A stretch of DNA of 48,149 nucleotides, taken from contig DDKG01000185.1 in assembly GCA_002339265.1 (NCBI GenBank), positions 4,485 through 52,633 on the forward strand, in the 5' to 3' direction. The translations under genes were made by a program, and so were the position numbers. Shown here one piece after another: positions 20,212-28,095 of this stretch (its first letter is position 1; each line of letters starts with the position of its first letter). This DNA comes from Massilia sp. UBA2604. Lineage in GTDB: Bacteria > Pseudomonadota > Gammaproteobacteria > Burkholderiales > Burkholderiaceae_D. Under the pieces are notes generated by a model, which saw only the letters and a program-made list of their open reading frames with translations, had not been told where the DNA came from and did not search any database.

Positions 20212-21305
20212 AGGACTTCTCCTTCGATATGGACGGCTTTGATGTTCAGGTCGCGGTCGAGGACCACGAAGTCGGCATGGCAGCCCGGCGCCAGGCGGCC
20301 GCGCAGGGTTTCGCCGAGGTAGTCGGCGGCATGGGTGGATACGCGGCGGCTGGCGTCGGCCAGCGTCAGGCCGATGCTGACCAGGTTGCGCAGCGCCTGG
20401 TCCATGGTGAGCGTGCTGCCGGCCAGGCCGCCGTTGGCCAGGCGCACGCCGCCCATGCATTTGTAGACCACCTGGCGGCCCAGCATGTATTCGCCGTCGG
20501 GCATGCCGGCGGCGGCGGTCGAATCGGTCACGCAGAACAGCTTGGGGATGCAGCGCAGCGCGGTCTTGATCGCGCCCGGATGCACGTGCAGCAGGTCGGG
20601 GATGATCTCGGCGTATTCGGCGTGCGCCAGCGCCGCGCCGACCATGCCGGGATCGCGGTGGTGCAGGCCGGGCATGGCGTTGAACAGGTGCGTAAATCCG
20701 GCCGCGCCATGCGCGAGGGCGGCCACGCCGACTTCGTAATCGCCGGTGGTGTGGCCGACCTGGACCCGGATGCCGGCGTCGGCCAGCTGCCGCACCAGTT
20801 CCATGTGGCCGTCGATCTCGGGCGCCACCGTGATCAGCTTCATCGGCGCCTGGGCGTCGAAGCGCTTCACTTCATCCAGGCTGGCTTCGCGCGCGAACGG
20901 CGGCTGGGCGCCCAGCTTGCCCGAATTGATGTACGGCCCTTCCAGGTGCACGCCCAGGATGCGCGCTTCTCCCTTGCCGCGCGCGGCGCAGGCCGCGCCG
21001 ATGCCTGCCAGCGCGCGCTCGATGTCCTCGATCGGCGCGGTCATGGTGGTGGCCAGCAGGCTGGTGGTGCCGTGCTTCGCGTGCAGCGCGGCGATCACGT
21101 GCGGCGCATCGCCGCCTTCCATCATGTCGCGACCGGCGCCGCCGTGCACGTGCACGTCGATGAAGCCGGGCAGGATGTAGTCGTCGCCGTTGGTGTCGGG
21201 ATCGATCGGGCTGCCTTCGATGGCGTCGATCCGGGCGTCGTAGCGCAGGGCGCCGCGCACCCAGCCGTCGGGAGTGAGGATATTGCCGGTGATTGAGCGG
21301 GTCAT
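20208..21305 (-). CDS. nagA: N-acetylglucosamine-6-phosphate deacetylase
   Basis: NagA removes acetate from GlcNAc-6-P. The 365-residue amidohydrolase has ILPGFIDVHVHGGAGRD (about 44-60), the metal ligand in GVHLEGPYIN, substrate-binding His in VQVGHTTGDY and GFTHLFNAM, and the catalytic Asp in CVTDSTAAAGMPDG (about 270-283). ATG at 21305 overlaps the kinase stop as ATGA, with AAGGA upstream, and its own stop overlaps the deaminase GTG. The three genes are therefore coupled head to tail. Confidence 0.96.
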   Translation of the reverse strand: MTRSITGNILTPDGWVRGALRYDARIDAIEGSPIDPDTNGDDYILPGFIDVHVHGGAGRDMMEGGDAPHVIAALHAKHGTTSLLATTMTAPIEDIERALAGIGAACAARGKGEARILGVHLEGPYINSGKLGAQPPFAREASLDEVKRFDAQAPMKLITVAPEIDGHMELVRQLADAGIRVQVGHTTGDYEVGVAALAHGAAGFTHLFNAMPGLHHRDPGMVGAALAHAEYAEIIPDLLHVHPGAIKTALRCIPKLFCVTDSTAAAGMPDGEYMLGRQVVYKCMGGVRLANGGLAGSTLTMDQALRNLVSIGLTLADASRRVSTHAADYLGETLRGRLAPGCHADFVVLDRDLNIKAVHIEGEVL

Positions 21306-22180
21306 GCGGTGGTGTCCTTCAGGTGCAGTTCGATCATGCGCAGCGCGCCCAGGGCCGAGTCGCCGTGGGGTGGGCTGCAGCGCGCCAGCGTCTCGGCCGG
21401 CAAGTACAGGCGCAGGGTCTCGCCCAAGCCGCCGCACAGGGACAGCGGCAGGGAGCCGGAAGGGTCGAGCGCATGCGCCATCCTGGCCACTTCATGGCCC
21501 GCCTGCTCGAGGATCGCGCCGGCGACCGGGTCGAGCGCGCCATGCTCGACCACGAAGCGCGCCAGGCTCGCGTAATCGGTCTGGCTAGCCTTGCCGAGCC
21601 AGACCTGGACGGCGTCGCGCCGGCCGCCGCAGAACGCGATGACATCGTGCGCCAGCGCGCCGCCCTCGGCGCGGCCGTCGAGCACTTGCTGGACGTGGGC
21701 GATCGCTCGCAGGCCCATCCAGGCGCCGCCGGCTTCGTCGCCGGAGGGGAAGCCCCAGCCGCCGACTTCGACCCGGGCGCCGTCCGCCCGCAGGGCTTCG
21801 CCCACGCTGCCGGTGCCGATCGCGACGATGGCGCCGGGGCGCCCGCCATGAGCGCCCATCAGGGTCGAGAAGCCGTCGGTATCGAGGGTCAGGGCCGCAT
21901 AGCCCGGATCGGCGGCGTGAAAGGCCGCCGCCCATTCCTTGTTGTGCACGCCGGCCATCCCGAGGCCGATGGCGCACGACTGGCGGGGGATCGCGTCGAT
22001 GCCGATCGCGGCGAAGGCGCCGGCGACGGCCTCGTCGACCGCGCGCCAGGCCTTGTCGATGCCATGGACCAGGCCGGAGGCGCCGCTGCGGCCGGTCGCC
22101 AGTTCGACGCCGTCGCGCCCGGCCAGGCGCACGCGGGTATTGGTGCCGCCGCCGTCGACGCCGATGAGATAGTCGATCAT
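21302..22180 (-). CDS. N-acetylglucosamine kinase, BadF/BcrA-type ATPase fold
   Basis: A 292-residue kinase of the ASKHA fold, similar to the eukaryotic-type GlcNAc kinases. Phosphate loop 1 is GVDGGGTNTRVRL (about 7-19), phosphate loop 2 is AIVAIGTGSVGEAL (about 120-133), and WGFPSGDEAGGAWMG is the conserved nucleotide-side block. It would phosphorylate cytoplasmic GlcNAc to GlcNAc-6-P for NagA, which fits entry of free sugar rather than PTS uptake. The start is ATG at 22180 (MIDYLIGVDGGG), which sits at a normal distance from the promoter; the earlier TTG frame would include the promoter-proximal leader. It is the first gene of the operon. Confidence 0.88.
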   Translation of the reverse strand: MIDYLIGVDGGGTNTRVRLAGRDGVELATGRSGASGLVHGIDKAWRAVDEAVAGAFAAIGIDAIPRQSCAIGLGMAGVHNKEWAAAFHAADPGYAALTLDTDGFSTLMGAHGGRPGAIVAIGTGSVGEALRADGARVEVGGWGFPSGDEAGGAWMGLRAIAHVQQVLDGRAEGGALAHDVIAFCGGRRDAVQVWLGKASQTDYASLARFVVEHGALDPVAGAILEQAGHEVARMAHALDPSGSLPLSLCGGLGETLRLYLPAETLARCSPPHGDSALGALRMIELHLKDTTA

Positions 22181-22234
22181 GGTAGGTAGGGTGAAATGAG
22201 GAGCTGAAATGAAGGGCCAAATTGGGGTCAAGGC

Positions 22235-22263
22235 ACTATAGGCAGGCCCTACCTCAATGTCAA
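22235..22263 (-). promoter_or_regulatory. Strong sigma-70-type promoter of the amino-sugar operon
   Basis: Minus strand: a perfect TTGACA (22263-22258), a 17-base spacer and TATAGT (22240-22235). Transcription should start near 22228, leaving a leader of about 48 bases before the kinase ATG. Confidence 0.85.
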
Positions 22264-22275
22264 CAGGTATTTAAC

Positions 22276-22297
22276 TGGTATGCATCGATGCAGACCA
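22276..22297. promoter_or_regulatory. 22-bp palindromic operator candidate for a GntR/NagR-type regulator
   Basis: TGGT and ACCA outer half-sites enclose the perfect 12-bp palindrome TGCATCGATGCA; only one base pair of the 22 fails to match. It lies 12 bases upstream of the operon's -35. TGGT...ACCA outer bases are typical of HutC-type sites. That the UTRA regulator at 14063-14821 binds here is inference. Confidence 0.55.
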
Positions 22298-22391
22298 AAA
22301 GGCGGGTATAGCCTGCGCTCATACTGTCGAGCGCTTCGGTGATGCGTGTGGGATTGGTATCGTAATTGGTATTCTCATGGGGCGCGGATAA

Positions 22392-22418
22392 CGGCGATTA
22401 CCTGGGAGGTAATCGCCG
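22392..22418. promoter_or_regulatory. Perfect 11-bp inverted repeat before the SnoaL-like gene
   Basis: CGGCGATTACC at 22392-22402 and GGTAATCGCCG at 22408-22418, separated by TGGGA. It lies 69 bases before the ATG at 22487. It could be an operator for the nearby MmyB-type regulator or a leader hairpin. A tandem ATTGGTAT pair lies just upstream at 22353-22360 and 22365-22372. Confidence 0.5.
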
Positions 22419-22486
22419 CGCCGGCGCCGCATCGCGAGAATGGATTCCGTCGCCAACGACATTCCAATCACCGACAGGAGAACGCC

Positions 22487-22843
22487 ATGAACAGCCCGCA
22501 AGCTATCGCCCACCGTTACCTCGCCGCCTGGAACGAACGCGAGCCAGGCGCGCGCCGCGCCCAGGTGGCCGCCATCTTCGCCGCCGAATCGAGCTACATC
22601 GATCCGATGATGCGGGGCGCCGGCATCGACGGCATCGACGCCATGATCGGCGCCGCCCAGCAGCACTTCCCGGCGCACTGCTTCGCACTGCGCGGCACGC
22701 CGGACGGCCACAACGATGTGGTGCGCTTCGCCTGGACCCTGTTCGCCCCTGACGGCAAGGCGGTGGCCCATGGCCTCGACATCGCCACCGTCACCCTCGA
22801 GGGCCGTCTGGCCGACGTCACCGGTTTCCTGGACCAGGCCTGA
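22487..22843 (+). CDS. SnoaL-like / NTF2-fold protein
   Basis: A 118-residue protein of the NTF2/SnoaL fold, a small alpha+beta barrel. The N-terminus SPQAIAHRYLAAWNEREPGAR and the block AAIFAAESSYIDPMMRGAGI are characteristic, and the end EGRLADVTGFLD closes the barrel. Members include polyketide cyclases, isomerases and ligand-binding proteins, and no specific reaction can be assigned. ATG at 22487 has CAGGAG six bases upstream; the frame extends further upstream but without coding character. It is followed by a 20-codon ORF and an MmyB-type regulator, so the three probably form one transcript. Confidence 0.82.
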   Translation: MNSPQAIAHRYLAAWNEREPGARRAQVAAIFAAESSYIDPMMRGAGIDGIDAMIGAAQQHFPAHCFALRGTPDGHNDVVRFAWTLFAPDGKAVAHGLDIATVTLEGRLADVTGFLDQA

Positions 22844-22853
22844 GGAGATGGGC

Positions 22854-22916
22854 ATGAACGCGAACACCCGCCAGAATCAAGACCAACCCGACGGCCAACC
22901 CGACCAGGAGGCATGA
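22854..22916 (+). CDS. Possible 20-codon coupling peptide
   Basis: A short ORF (MNANTRQNQDQPDGQPDQEA), all polar with many Gln, Asn, Asp and Pro. GAGGAG at 22842-22847 overlaps the preceding stop and is well spaced from its ATG at 22854. Its TGA (22914-22916) overlaps the regulator's ATGATG start. It would carry ribosomes to the regulator's start codon. It may have no function as a peptide. Confidence 0.4.
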   Translation: MNANTRQNQDQPDGQPDQEA

Positions 22917-23752
22917 TGCAGGATGCGCAGCCAGCCAGCACCCCTTACTTCAGAGATTTCGCGGCCGCGCTGCGCTACTGGCGCGGACGGCGCGGCTTGA
23001 GCCAGCTGCGGTTGTCGGTCGACGCCGACATCTCGCAGCGCCACCTGAGCTTCCTCGAGACCGGGAAGGCGCAGCCGGGGCGCGACCTGGTCCTGAAGCT
23101 GGGCATGGTGCTCGACATCCCTCTACGCCAGCGCAACGCCATGCTGCTGGCCGCCGGCTTCGCACCGGCCTACCGCGAGCGCAGCCTGTCCGACCCCGAC
23201 ATGGATGCGGTCAAGCGCGCGCTCGACTTCATGCTGGCGCAGGCGGCGCCGTATCCGGCCCTGGTGGTCGACCGCCTGTGGAACCTGGTGATGTTCAACG
23301 AGCCGGCGGCGCGCATGATGCGCCACTTCCTCGGCATGCCGGCCGACGCACTGATCCCGCGCGACGGCTCGATCAACGTCCTCAAGCTCACGCTGGATCC
23401 GAACGGCCTGCGTCCCTGCCTGGTCAACTGGGAGGCGGTCGCGGTCGACCTGCTGCAGTGGGTGCAGCGCGAAGCGATGGGCGATGGACCTGTCAGCGAG
23501 TCGACCCGGCTGCTGGAGGAGCTGATGGCGCTGCCCGGCATCGCCGCGGCGGCGCGCCAGCCCAACCTGGATCGCCTGGCCCTGCCGTTCCTGCCGATGA
23601 CCTTGCGCAAGGACGGACTGGAGCTGAACCTGTTCACGACCATCACCACCTTCGGTACGCCGCACGACGTGACGGTGCACGAGCTGCGGCTGGAATCGTT
23701 TTTCCCGGCCGACGCGGACAGCCGCGCGTGGTTCGAGGCGCAGGCCGCGTGA
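22913..23752 (+). CDS. XRE-type regulator with MmyB-like ligand domain
   Basis: A 279-residue DNA-binding protein. The N-terminal helix-turn-helix (about 10-75) reads FAAALRYWRGRRGLSQLRLS then DISQRHLSFLETGKAQPGRD. The C-terminal MmyB-like domain (about 100-270), with YPALVVDRLWNLVMFNEPAARM and FTTITTFGTPHDVTVHELRLE, is a PAS-like pocket reported to bind fatty-acid-type ligands in some members. Such regulators usually control an adjacent oxidoreductase or SnoaL gene, which fits the upstream neighbour. ATG at 22913 (or 22916) follows AGGAG. The gene ends 3 bases before the converging GIN-type gene. Confidence 0.87.
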   Translation: MMQDAQPASTPYFRDFAAALRYWRGRRGLSQLRLSVDADISQRHLSFLETGKAQPGRDLVLKLGMVLDIPLRQRNAMLLAAGFAPAYRERSLSDPDMDAVKRALDFMLAQAAPYPALVVDRLWNLVMFNEPAARMMRHFLGMPADALIPRDGSINVLKLTLDPNGLRPCLVNWEAVAVDLLQWVQREAMGDGPVSESTRLLEELMALPGIAAAARQPNLDRLALPFLPMTLRKDGLELNLFTTITTFGTPHDVTVHELRLESFFPADADSRAWFEAQAA

Positions 23753-23755
23753 ACC

Positions 23756-25111
23756 TCAGTCGGGCGCCGCGCCGCCGCTACGCTGCACCACCAGCAACCG
23801 TGCCGGCTCGCCCGTTGCACCTGCGTCCTCGCGTCCATCGCGCCGCAGCACATATACCCTGGCGGCGCCGGGTCCGTTGACGGCGATGTCGGCGCGTCCG
23901 GCCGTGAGACGGCTGCCATCCAGTGCGCCCGAGCCGTTCAGTTGCGCGCGCACCTGGTCGACCTGGCCGCTGATGTCGGCGCCGCCCGGGCCGTCCGAAG
24001 TGAGCGCGAAGCGCTTGCCCTCGATGGTCGCCTTCAGGCTGCCCGAGCCCCGCAGCTCGGCCTCGAGCGTGTCGGACACATGGGCCAGTTCGATGCCGCC
24101 CGGGCCGCGGCTCTTGAGCGCGGCCTTGACCACTTTCAGGTCGGCGCCGTCGATATCGCCGGAGCCGGTCAGGTCGGCTTTCAGGTCGGCCACCGTGCCG
24201 CCCAGCCGGGCGTCGCCCGGACCGTCCATGCGCAGGGTGGCAGCTTGCGCCCGCAAACCGCGTGCGGTCAAGTCGCCCGAACCCTTGATCTCGGCGTCGA
24301 GGTGGGTGACGGCGCCGCCGATGCAGGCGCTGCCCGGCCCGCGCTGCCGGGTGCTGACGCGTCCCGCGTCCAGGTCGCAGGCATCGAAATCGCCCGAGCC
24401 CGTGATCTCGGCGTGTACCTCGGCGCTGCTGCCGCGCAGCCGCATGCCACCCGGTCCCGTCAGGCGCGCATCCAGCCGCGCCAGGCGCAGGCCGTCCGCT
24501 TCGAGGTCGCCGGAGCCGGTCATCCTGGCTTGCAGGGATTGGTCGATATTGGCCAGCCGGACGTCGCCGGGGCCGTGCATCGCCAGGTCGACCTGGCCGG
24601 CGCGGACGCGCTGCAGGTCGGCGTCGCCGCTGCCGCTCACCCGCAGCGCGAGCGCGCGCACCGCGCCCGACGCCTGCAGGTCGCCGGGGCCGTCGACGTC
24701 GAGGGCGATGCGCTCGCCGTTGACCTGATCCAGTGTGACGTCGCCGCTGCCGGACATTTTCAGGCTGGCCAGTTGCGGGGCGCCGATGTCGATGCTGACG
24801 GTCTGGCGCCGCTTGCCGAAGCCGAACTGGAAGATGCGGGTGGTGGCCGGCCGCACCACCAGGGTGTCGCCGCGCACGAAGGTCTCGACTTCGTCGAGCT
24901 GCTGGCGCTCGCCCGTGAGCTTCAGGCCGGAGCGGCCCTGGGCATCGATGACCACATCATAGGGGCCGTGCAGCTCGATGGCGCTGAAGGCCTTGATGCT
25001 GCGCTGCTCGGTGATCCGGTTGGCCGGCGTGTCGGCCTGGCTGGTGTCGATGGTGAGGAGGGCGGCGCCGACGGCGGCAACGACCAGGGTGGCTTTCAGG
25101 ACGGTCTGCAT
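23756..25111 (-). CDS. Exported GIN-domain (DUF2807) beta-helix protein with 16 GSG/GPG repeats
   Basis: A 451-residue secreted protein. From ATG 25111 it starts with a signal peptide (MQTVLKATLVVAAVGAALLT... SQAD). A short N-terminal part (EQRSIKAFSAIELHGPYDVVI) is the family's usual entry. After it come 16 rungs of 19-20 residues, each with a GSG or GPG turn, from LKMSGSGDVTL near residue 125 to VNGPGAARVYV near 420. This predicts a right-handed parallel beta-helix on the cell surface or in the periplasm. Typical DUF2807 proteins are about half this length. The C-terminal 25 residues are charged and unstructured. Its function is unknown. Confidence 0.82.
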   Translation of the reverse strand: MQTVLKATLVVAAVGAALLTIDTSQADTPANRITEQRSIKAFSAIELHGPYDVVIDAQGRSGLKLTGERQQLDEVETFVRGDTLVVRPATTRIFQFGFGKRRQTVSIDIGAPQLASLKMSGSGDVTLDQVNGERIALDVDGPGDLQASGAVRALALRVSGSGDADLQRVRAGQVDLAMHGPGDVRLANIDQSLQARMTGSGDLEADGLRLARLDARLTGPGGMRLRGSSAEVHAEITGSGDFDACDLDAGRVSTRQRGPGSACIGGAVTHLDAEIKGSGDLTARGLRAQAATLRMDGPGDARLGGTVADLKADLTGSGDIDGADLKVVKAALKSRGPGGIELAHVSDTLEAELRGSGSLKATIEGKRFALTSDGPGGADISGQVDQVRAQLNGSGALDGSRLTAGRADIAVNGPGAARVYVLRRDGREDAGATGEPARLLVVQRSGGAAPD

Positions 25112-25281
25112 ATTGTTCTCGGTCCGGAGTCGATGGGAAGACTGGACGATAGGCCAACTGGCCCCATGGCGCATGATGAAAACGACAAAACGGTGGATTT
25201 GGGGGATCAACGGCATCCACACGCGACGAACCGGGCGGGAGTGTCATAATGGCGGGATTGTCGAAGGAGAGGATCGTCGTG

Positions 25282-25770
25282 ATGCGCCATTCGGGCTCAA
25301 GTCTGCTGCGGGCCGCCAGGGCCTTGCCGTTATTGGCAGGCATCGCCAGCGCCGGCGCCATGGCCGCGCCGTCGACGTTCGGCCCCGTGATCGGCAGCGC
25401 GCTGCTGTGCCGCAGCCACCTGGACAACGCCTACTTCCACGCCTACCTGACCCAGGCCTTCGGCCCGGCCTACAAGCGCGAGGGCGGGGCCTACTGGTTC
25501 AAGGCCGAGGCGACGCTGTGGGGCGCCCAGGTCAACGAGGTGATGGTCAGCGACGATACCAGCAACCTGGTGTTCGTGGCCGCCGTCATCGACAGCACGC
25601 CCGAGGAACTCGAGAAATCGGTGCGCGCGGCGGCCGGCGTCGCCTTCAATCCTGCCGACGCCGGGCGCCATCCTTTGCGCAAGTCAAACCCCGGCAGCAC
25701 GATCGCCTACGCCAGGGACAAAAGCAAAATATACTGCGCGAAGTTCAAACCGCAGCCACCAGGCCGCTAG
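25282..25770 (+). CDS. Exported protein of unknown function
   Basis: A 162-residue protein I do not recognise. ATG at 25282 is chosen because AAGGAGAGG lies at 25264-25272; it gives a signal peptide (RHSGSSLLRAARALPLLAGIASAGAMA, cleavage before APS). The mature part has one Cys near the start (GSALLCRSHLD) and one near the end (KIYCAKF), which could form a disulfide, and a compact alpha/beta pattern (GAYWFKAEATLWGAQVNEVMV; VFVAAVIDSTPEELEKSV). It lies 17 bases before the GspA-like gene on the same strand, and so may belong to that transcript. Confidence 0.55.
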   Translation: MRHSGSSLLRAARALPLLAGIASAGAMAAPSTFGPVIGSALLCRSHLDNAYFHAYLTQAFGPAYKREGGAYWFKAEATLWGAQVNEVMVSDDTSNLVFVAAVIDSTPEELEKSVRAAAGVAFNPADAGRHPLRKSNPGSTIAYARDKSKIYCAKFKPQPPGR

Positions 25771-25787
25771 CCACGCAAGTACAACGC

Positions 25788-27407
25788 ATGTACAACCATT
25801 ATTTCCAGCTGAAGCACGCCCCGTTCTCGATCGCGCCCGATCCGCGCTACCTGTTCATGAGCGAGCGGCACCGCGAGGCGCTGGCCCACCTGCTGTACGG
25901 CATCGGCAGCGGCGGCGGCTTCGTCCTGCTCACCGGCGAGATCGGCGCCGGCAAGACCACCGTGTGCCGCTGCTTCATCGAGCAGATTCCCGATAACTGC
26001 CGTCTGGCCTATATCTTCAATCCGCGCCTGAACGCCGAAGAGCTGTTGCAGACGATTTGCGACGAGCTGCACATCGCACTGCCGTCCGGCGTGAGCGGCG
26101 TCAAATCGTATGTCGATGCGATCAACCGCTACCTGCTCGAATCGCATGCCCAGGGCCTGAATAATGTGCTGGTGATCGACGAGGCCCAGAACCTGTCGAG
26201 CGAAGTGCTGGAGCAGCTGCGCCTGTTGACCAATCTGGAAACCAGCGAACGCAAGCTGCTGCAGATCATCCTGATCGGCCAGCCCGAGCTGCGCACCATG
26301 CTGGCGCGGCCGGAGCTGGAGCAGCTGGCGCAGCGCGTGATTGCGCGCTACCACCTGGGGCCGCTGTCCGAGCAGGAAACCGGCGCCTATATCGCGCACC
26401 GGCTGGCGGTGTCGGGCGCGGCCGGGATGCCGTTCCCGCCCAGCCTGACGCCGCAGGTAGCACGCCTGACGCATGGCGTGCCGCGCCGGATCAACCTGCT
26501 GTGCGACCGCGCGCTGCTGGGCGCCTACGTCGAGAATAGCCCGCAGGTCACGCGCGCCATCCTGCTCAGGTCGGCCGAGGAAGTGTTCGCCGGCGAACCG
26601 GCGGCGCGCAAGCCGCTGCGCTGGCCGCTGCTGGCGGGCGGGGCGCTGGCCGGGGTGGCGATCAGCGCCGCGGCCTGGCAGATGTTGCCGCAGCAGGCCG
26701 CGCAGCCGGCGACTGCACAATCGAAGCCGGCCGCCGTGAAACAGGTGGCGGCCAAGGCGGCGCCGGCAAAAGCCGCGCCTGCGGCCGGCGCCGATTTCGC
26801 GGCCGGCAAGAGCGAGAACGATGCGCTGCGCGCGCTGGCGGCCCTGTGGGGACCGTCGTTCGCCGGCATCGCCGGATCCAGCCCGAAGGCCACCTGCGAG
26901 GCGGCCCAGCGCGCCAACCTGCGCTGCCACCAGGGCCGCGGCGGCCTGTACGAACTGCGCCTGCTGGACCGCCCGGCCGTGGTCACCCTGCACGACGGCC
27001 CGCGCACCGGGTATGCGGTGCTGGCCGGGATGGACGAGGACAGCGTGCTGCTCGCCGTGGACGGGCGCCGCCAGCGGGTCGCCATTCCGGCCTTCGTTTC
27101 GCGCTTCGGCGGCGAGTTCACGACCTTCTGGCGCATGCCGGGCGCATTTCGCGACGTCGTCGGGCAGGGCGATCGTGGCCCCGACGTCGACTGGATCGCC
27201 CAGCGCCTGGCGGGCCTGAACAAGACGACCGCGCCGGCGCTCGACCAGCCGCTGGATGCGCGTACCCAGGAATGGCTGCGCGCCTTCCAGGCGGCGCAAG
27301 ACCTGAAGGCGGACGGCGTGGCCGGGCCGCGCACCTATATGCGTCTCAACCAGCTGTCCGGCGTGGCCGAGCCGCGCCTGCTGGCCGCCATGGCGACGGG
27401 AAACTGA
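25788..27407 (+). CDS. GspA/ExeA-like AAA ATPase with C-terminal peptidoglycan-binding domain
   Basis: A 539-residue inner-membrane protein. The N-terminal AAA domain has MYNHYFQLKHAPFSIAPDP, Walker A GEIGAGKTT (50-58) and Walker B VLVIDEAQN (Asp131, Glu132). A single membrane segment is near 279-297, then an Ala/Pro/Lys-rich linker. The periplasmic part has a degenerate protease-like region and a peptidoglycan-binding domain at the end (LDARTQEWLRAFQAAQDLKA, then DGVAGPRTYMRLN). In Aeromonas, ExeA with ExeB remodels peptidoglycan so the type II secretin can assemble. Here it is followed by a gspB two bases after the stop. No other gsp gene is in the window. The start is ATG at 25788; the frame upstream is not coding. 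Confidence 0.9.
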   Translation: MYNHYFQLKHAPFSIAPDPRYLFMSERHREALAHLLYGIGSGGGFVLLTGEIGAGKTTVCRCFIEQIPDNCRLAYIFNPRLNAEELLQTICDELHIALPSGVSGVKSYVDAINRYLLESHAQGLNNVLVIDEAQNLSSEVLEQLRLLTNLETSERKLLQIILIGQPELRTMLARPELEQLAQRVIARYHLGPLSEQETGAYIAHRLAVSGAAGMPFPPSLTPQVARLTHGVPRRINLLCDRALLGAYVENSPQVTRAILLRSAEEVFAGEPAARKPLRWPLLAGGALAGVAISAAAWQMLPQQAAQPATAQSKPAAVKQVAAKAAPAKAAPAAGADFAAGKSENDALRALAALWGPSFAGIAGSSPKATCEAAQRANLRCHQGRGGLYELRLLDRPAVVTLHDGPRTGYAVLAGMDEDSVLLAVDGRRQRVAIPAFVSRFGGEFTTFWRMPGAFRDVVGQGDRGPDVDWIAQRLAGLNKTTAPALDQPLDARTQEWLRAFQAAQDLKADGVAGPRTYMRLNQLSGVAEPRLLAAMATGN

Positions 27408-27408
27408 T

Positions 27409-28095
27409 ATGTCGTACATCCTCGAAGCACTCAAGAAGGCGCAAGCCGAACGCCAGTTGGGCAATGCCCCGACCATCCATGCACCGCCGCCGATGTATGC
27501 GGCGCCGGATCGCGCCCAGGGCGGAAGTCGTCGTCATCTGATGATCGGCCTCGGCCTGGGCGTGCTGGTGGCGGCGGCCGCGCTGCTGTGGACACGCCAC
27601 GGGGGCGAACAGCCGGTGCAATTGGCGCAGGCGCCGGTGTCGGCGCCAGCTCCAGCACCAGCTCCAGCTCCAGCCCCAGCCCCAGCCCCAGCCCCAGCTC
27701 CCGTGGCGGTTGTCGCCCCGCCTGTCGCTCCAGCGCCGGCGCCAGCCCCGGTCAGGGTTGCCGAGCCGGCGCCGCCGGTGCGCGTGGCCGAAGCGCCGGT
27801 TTCCGCACCGCCGGCCGCGCCGGAACCGGCGCCGGTGTCCGCCGCGGCCCAGCCAGTCGGCGAGGACAATCTGCGCACCCTCCAGCAACTGCCCGAGGCG
27901 GTCAGGCGCGAGATCCCGCAAGTCAGCTTTGGCGGCTATATCTATTCGCCGACGCCGGGCGAGAGTCTGTTGCTGGTCGATAAGACGCTGCGCCGCGAAG
28001 GCGAGGAAGTGGCGCCCGGGCTGGTGCTCGAGCGCCTGATGCCGAAGGCGGCGGTGATGAACTACCGGGGAACCCGCTACCGTGTCGCATACTGA
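27409..28095 (+). CDS. gspB: General secretion pathway protein GspB
   Basis: A 228-residue inner-membrane protein partnering GspA. The N-terminus [18 protein letters not shown] is the hallmark of the family; a membrane helix (about 44-60) follows, then a long Ala-Pro linker encoded by a hexanucleotide repeat, then the C-terminal T2SSB domain (about 150-228) with [21 protein letters not shown] and [19 protein letters not shown]. The linker would span the periplasm. It starts 2 bases after the GspA-like gene and overlaps the proposed mobB start by 14 bases. Confidence 0.88.
   Translation: MSYILEALKKAQAERQLGNAPTIHAPPPMYAAPDRAQGGSRRHLMIGLGLGVLVAAAALLWTRHGGEQPVQLAQAPVSAPAPAPAPAPAPAPAPAPAPVAVVAPPVAPAPAPAPVRVAEPAPPVRVAEAPVSAPPAAPEPAPVSAAAQPVGEDNLRTLQQLPEAVRREIPQVSFGGYIYSPTPGESLLLVDKTLRREGEEVAPGLVLERLMPKAAVMNYRGTRYRVAY
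27646..27699 (+). repeat. Tandem hexanucleotide repeat CCAGCY in gspB
   Basis: Nine consecutive 6-base units (CCAGCT, CCAGCA or CCAGCC) encoding alternating Pro-Ala. A change in repeat number keeps the frame and would alter only the linker length. Confidence 0.85.

Noticed and set aside
19159..20322. A long plus-strand frame across the SIS-type deaminase gene
   Set aside because: The minus-strand gene has clear SIS motifs and coupled start and stop codons; the plus frame is Gly/Arg/His-rich with no family features.
24978..25787. Upstream extension of the GspA-like frame by about 270 codons
   Set aside because: The family N-terminus MYNHYFQLKHAPFSI starts exactly at 25788, and the extension overlaps two other genes.
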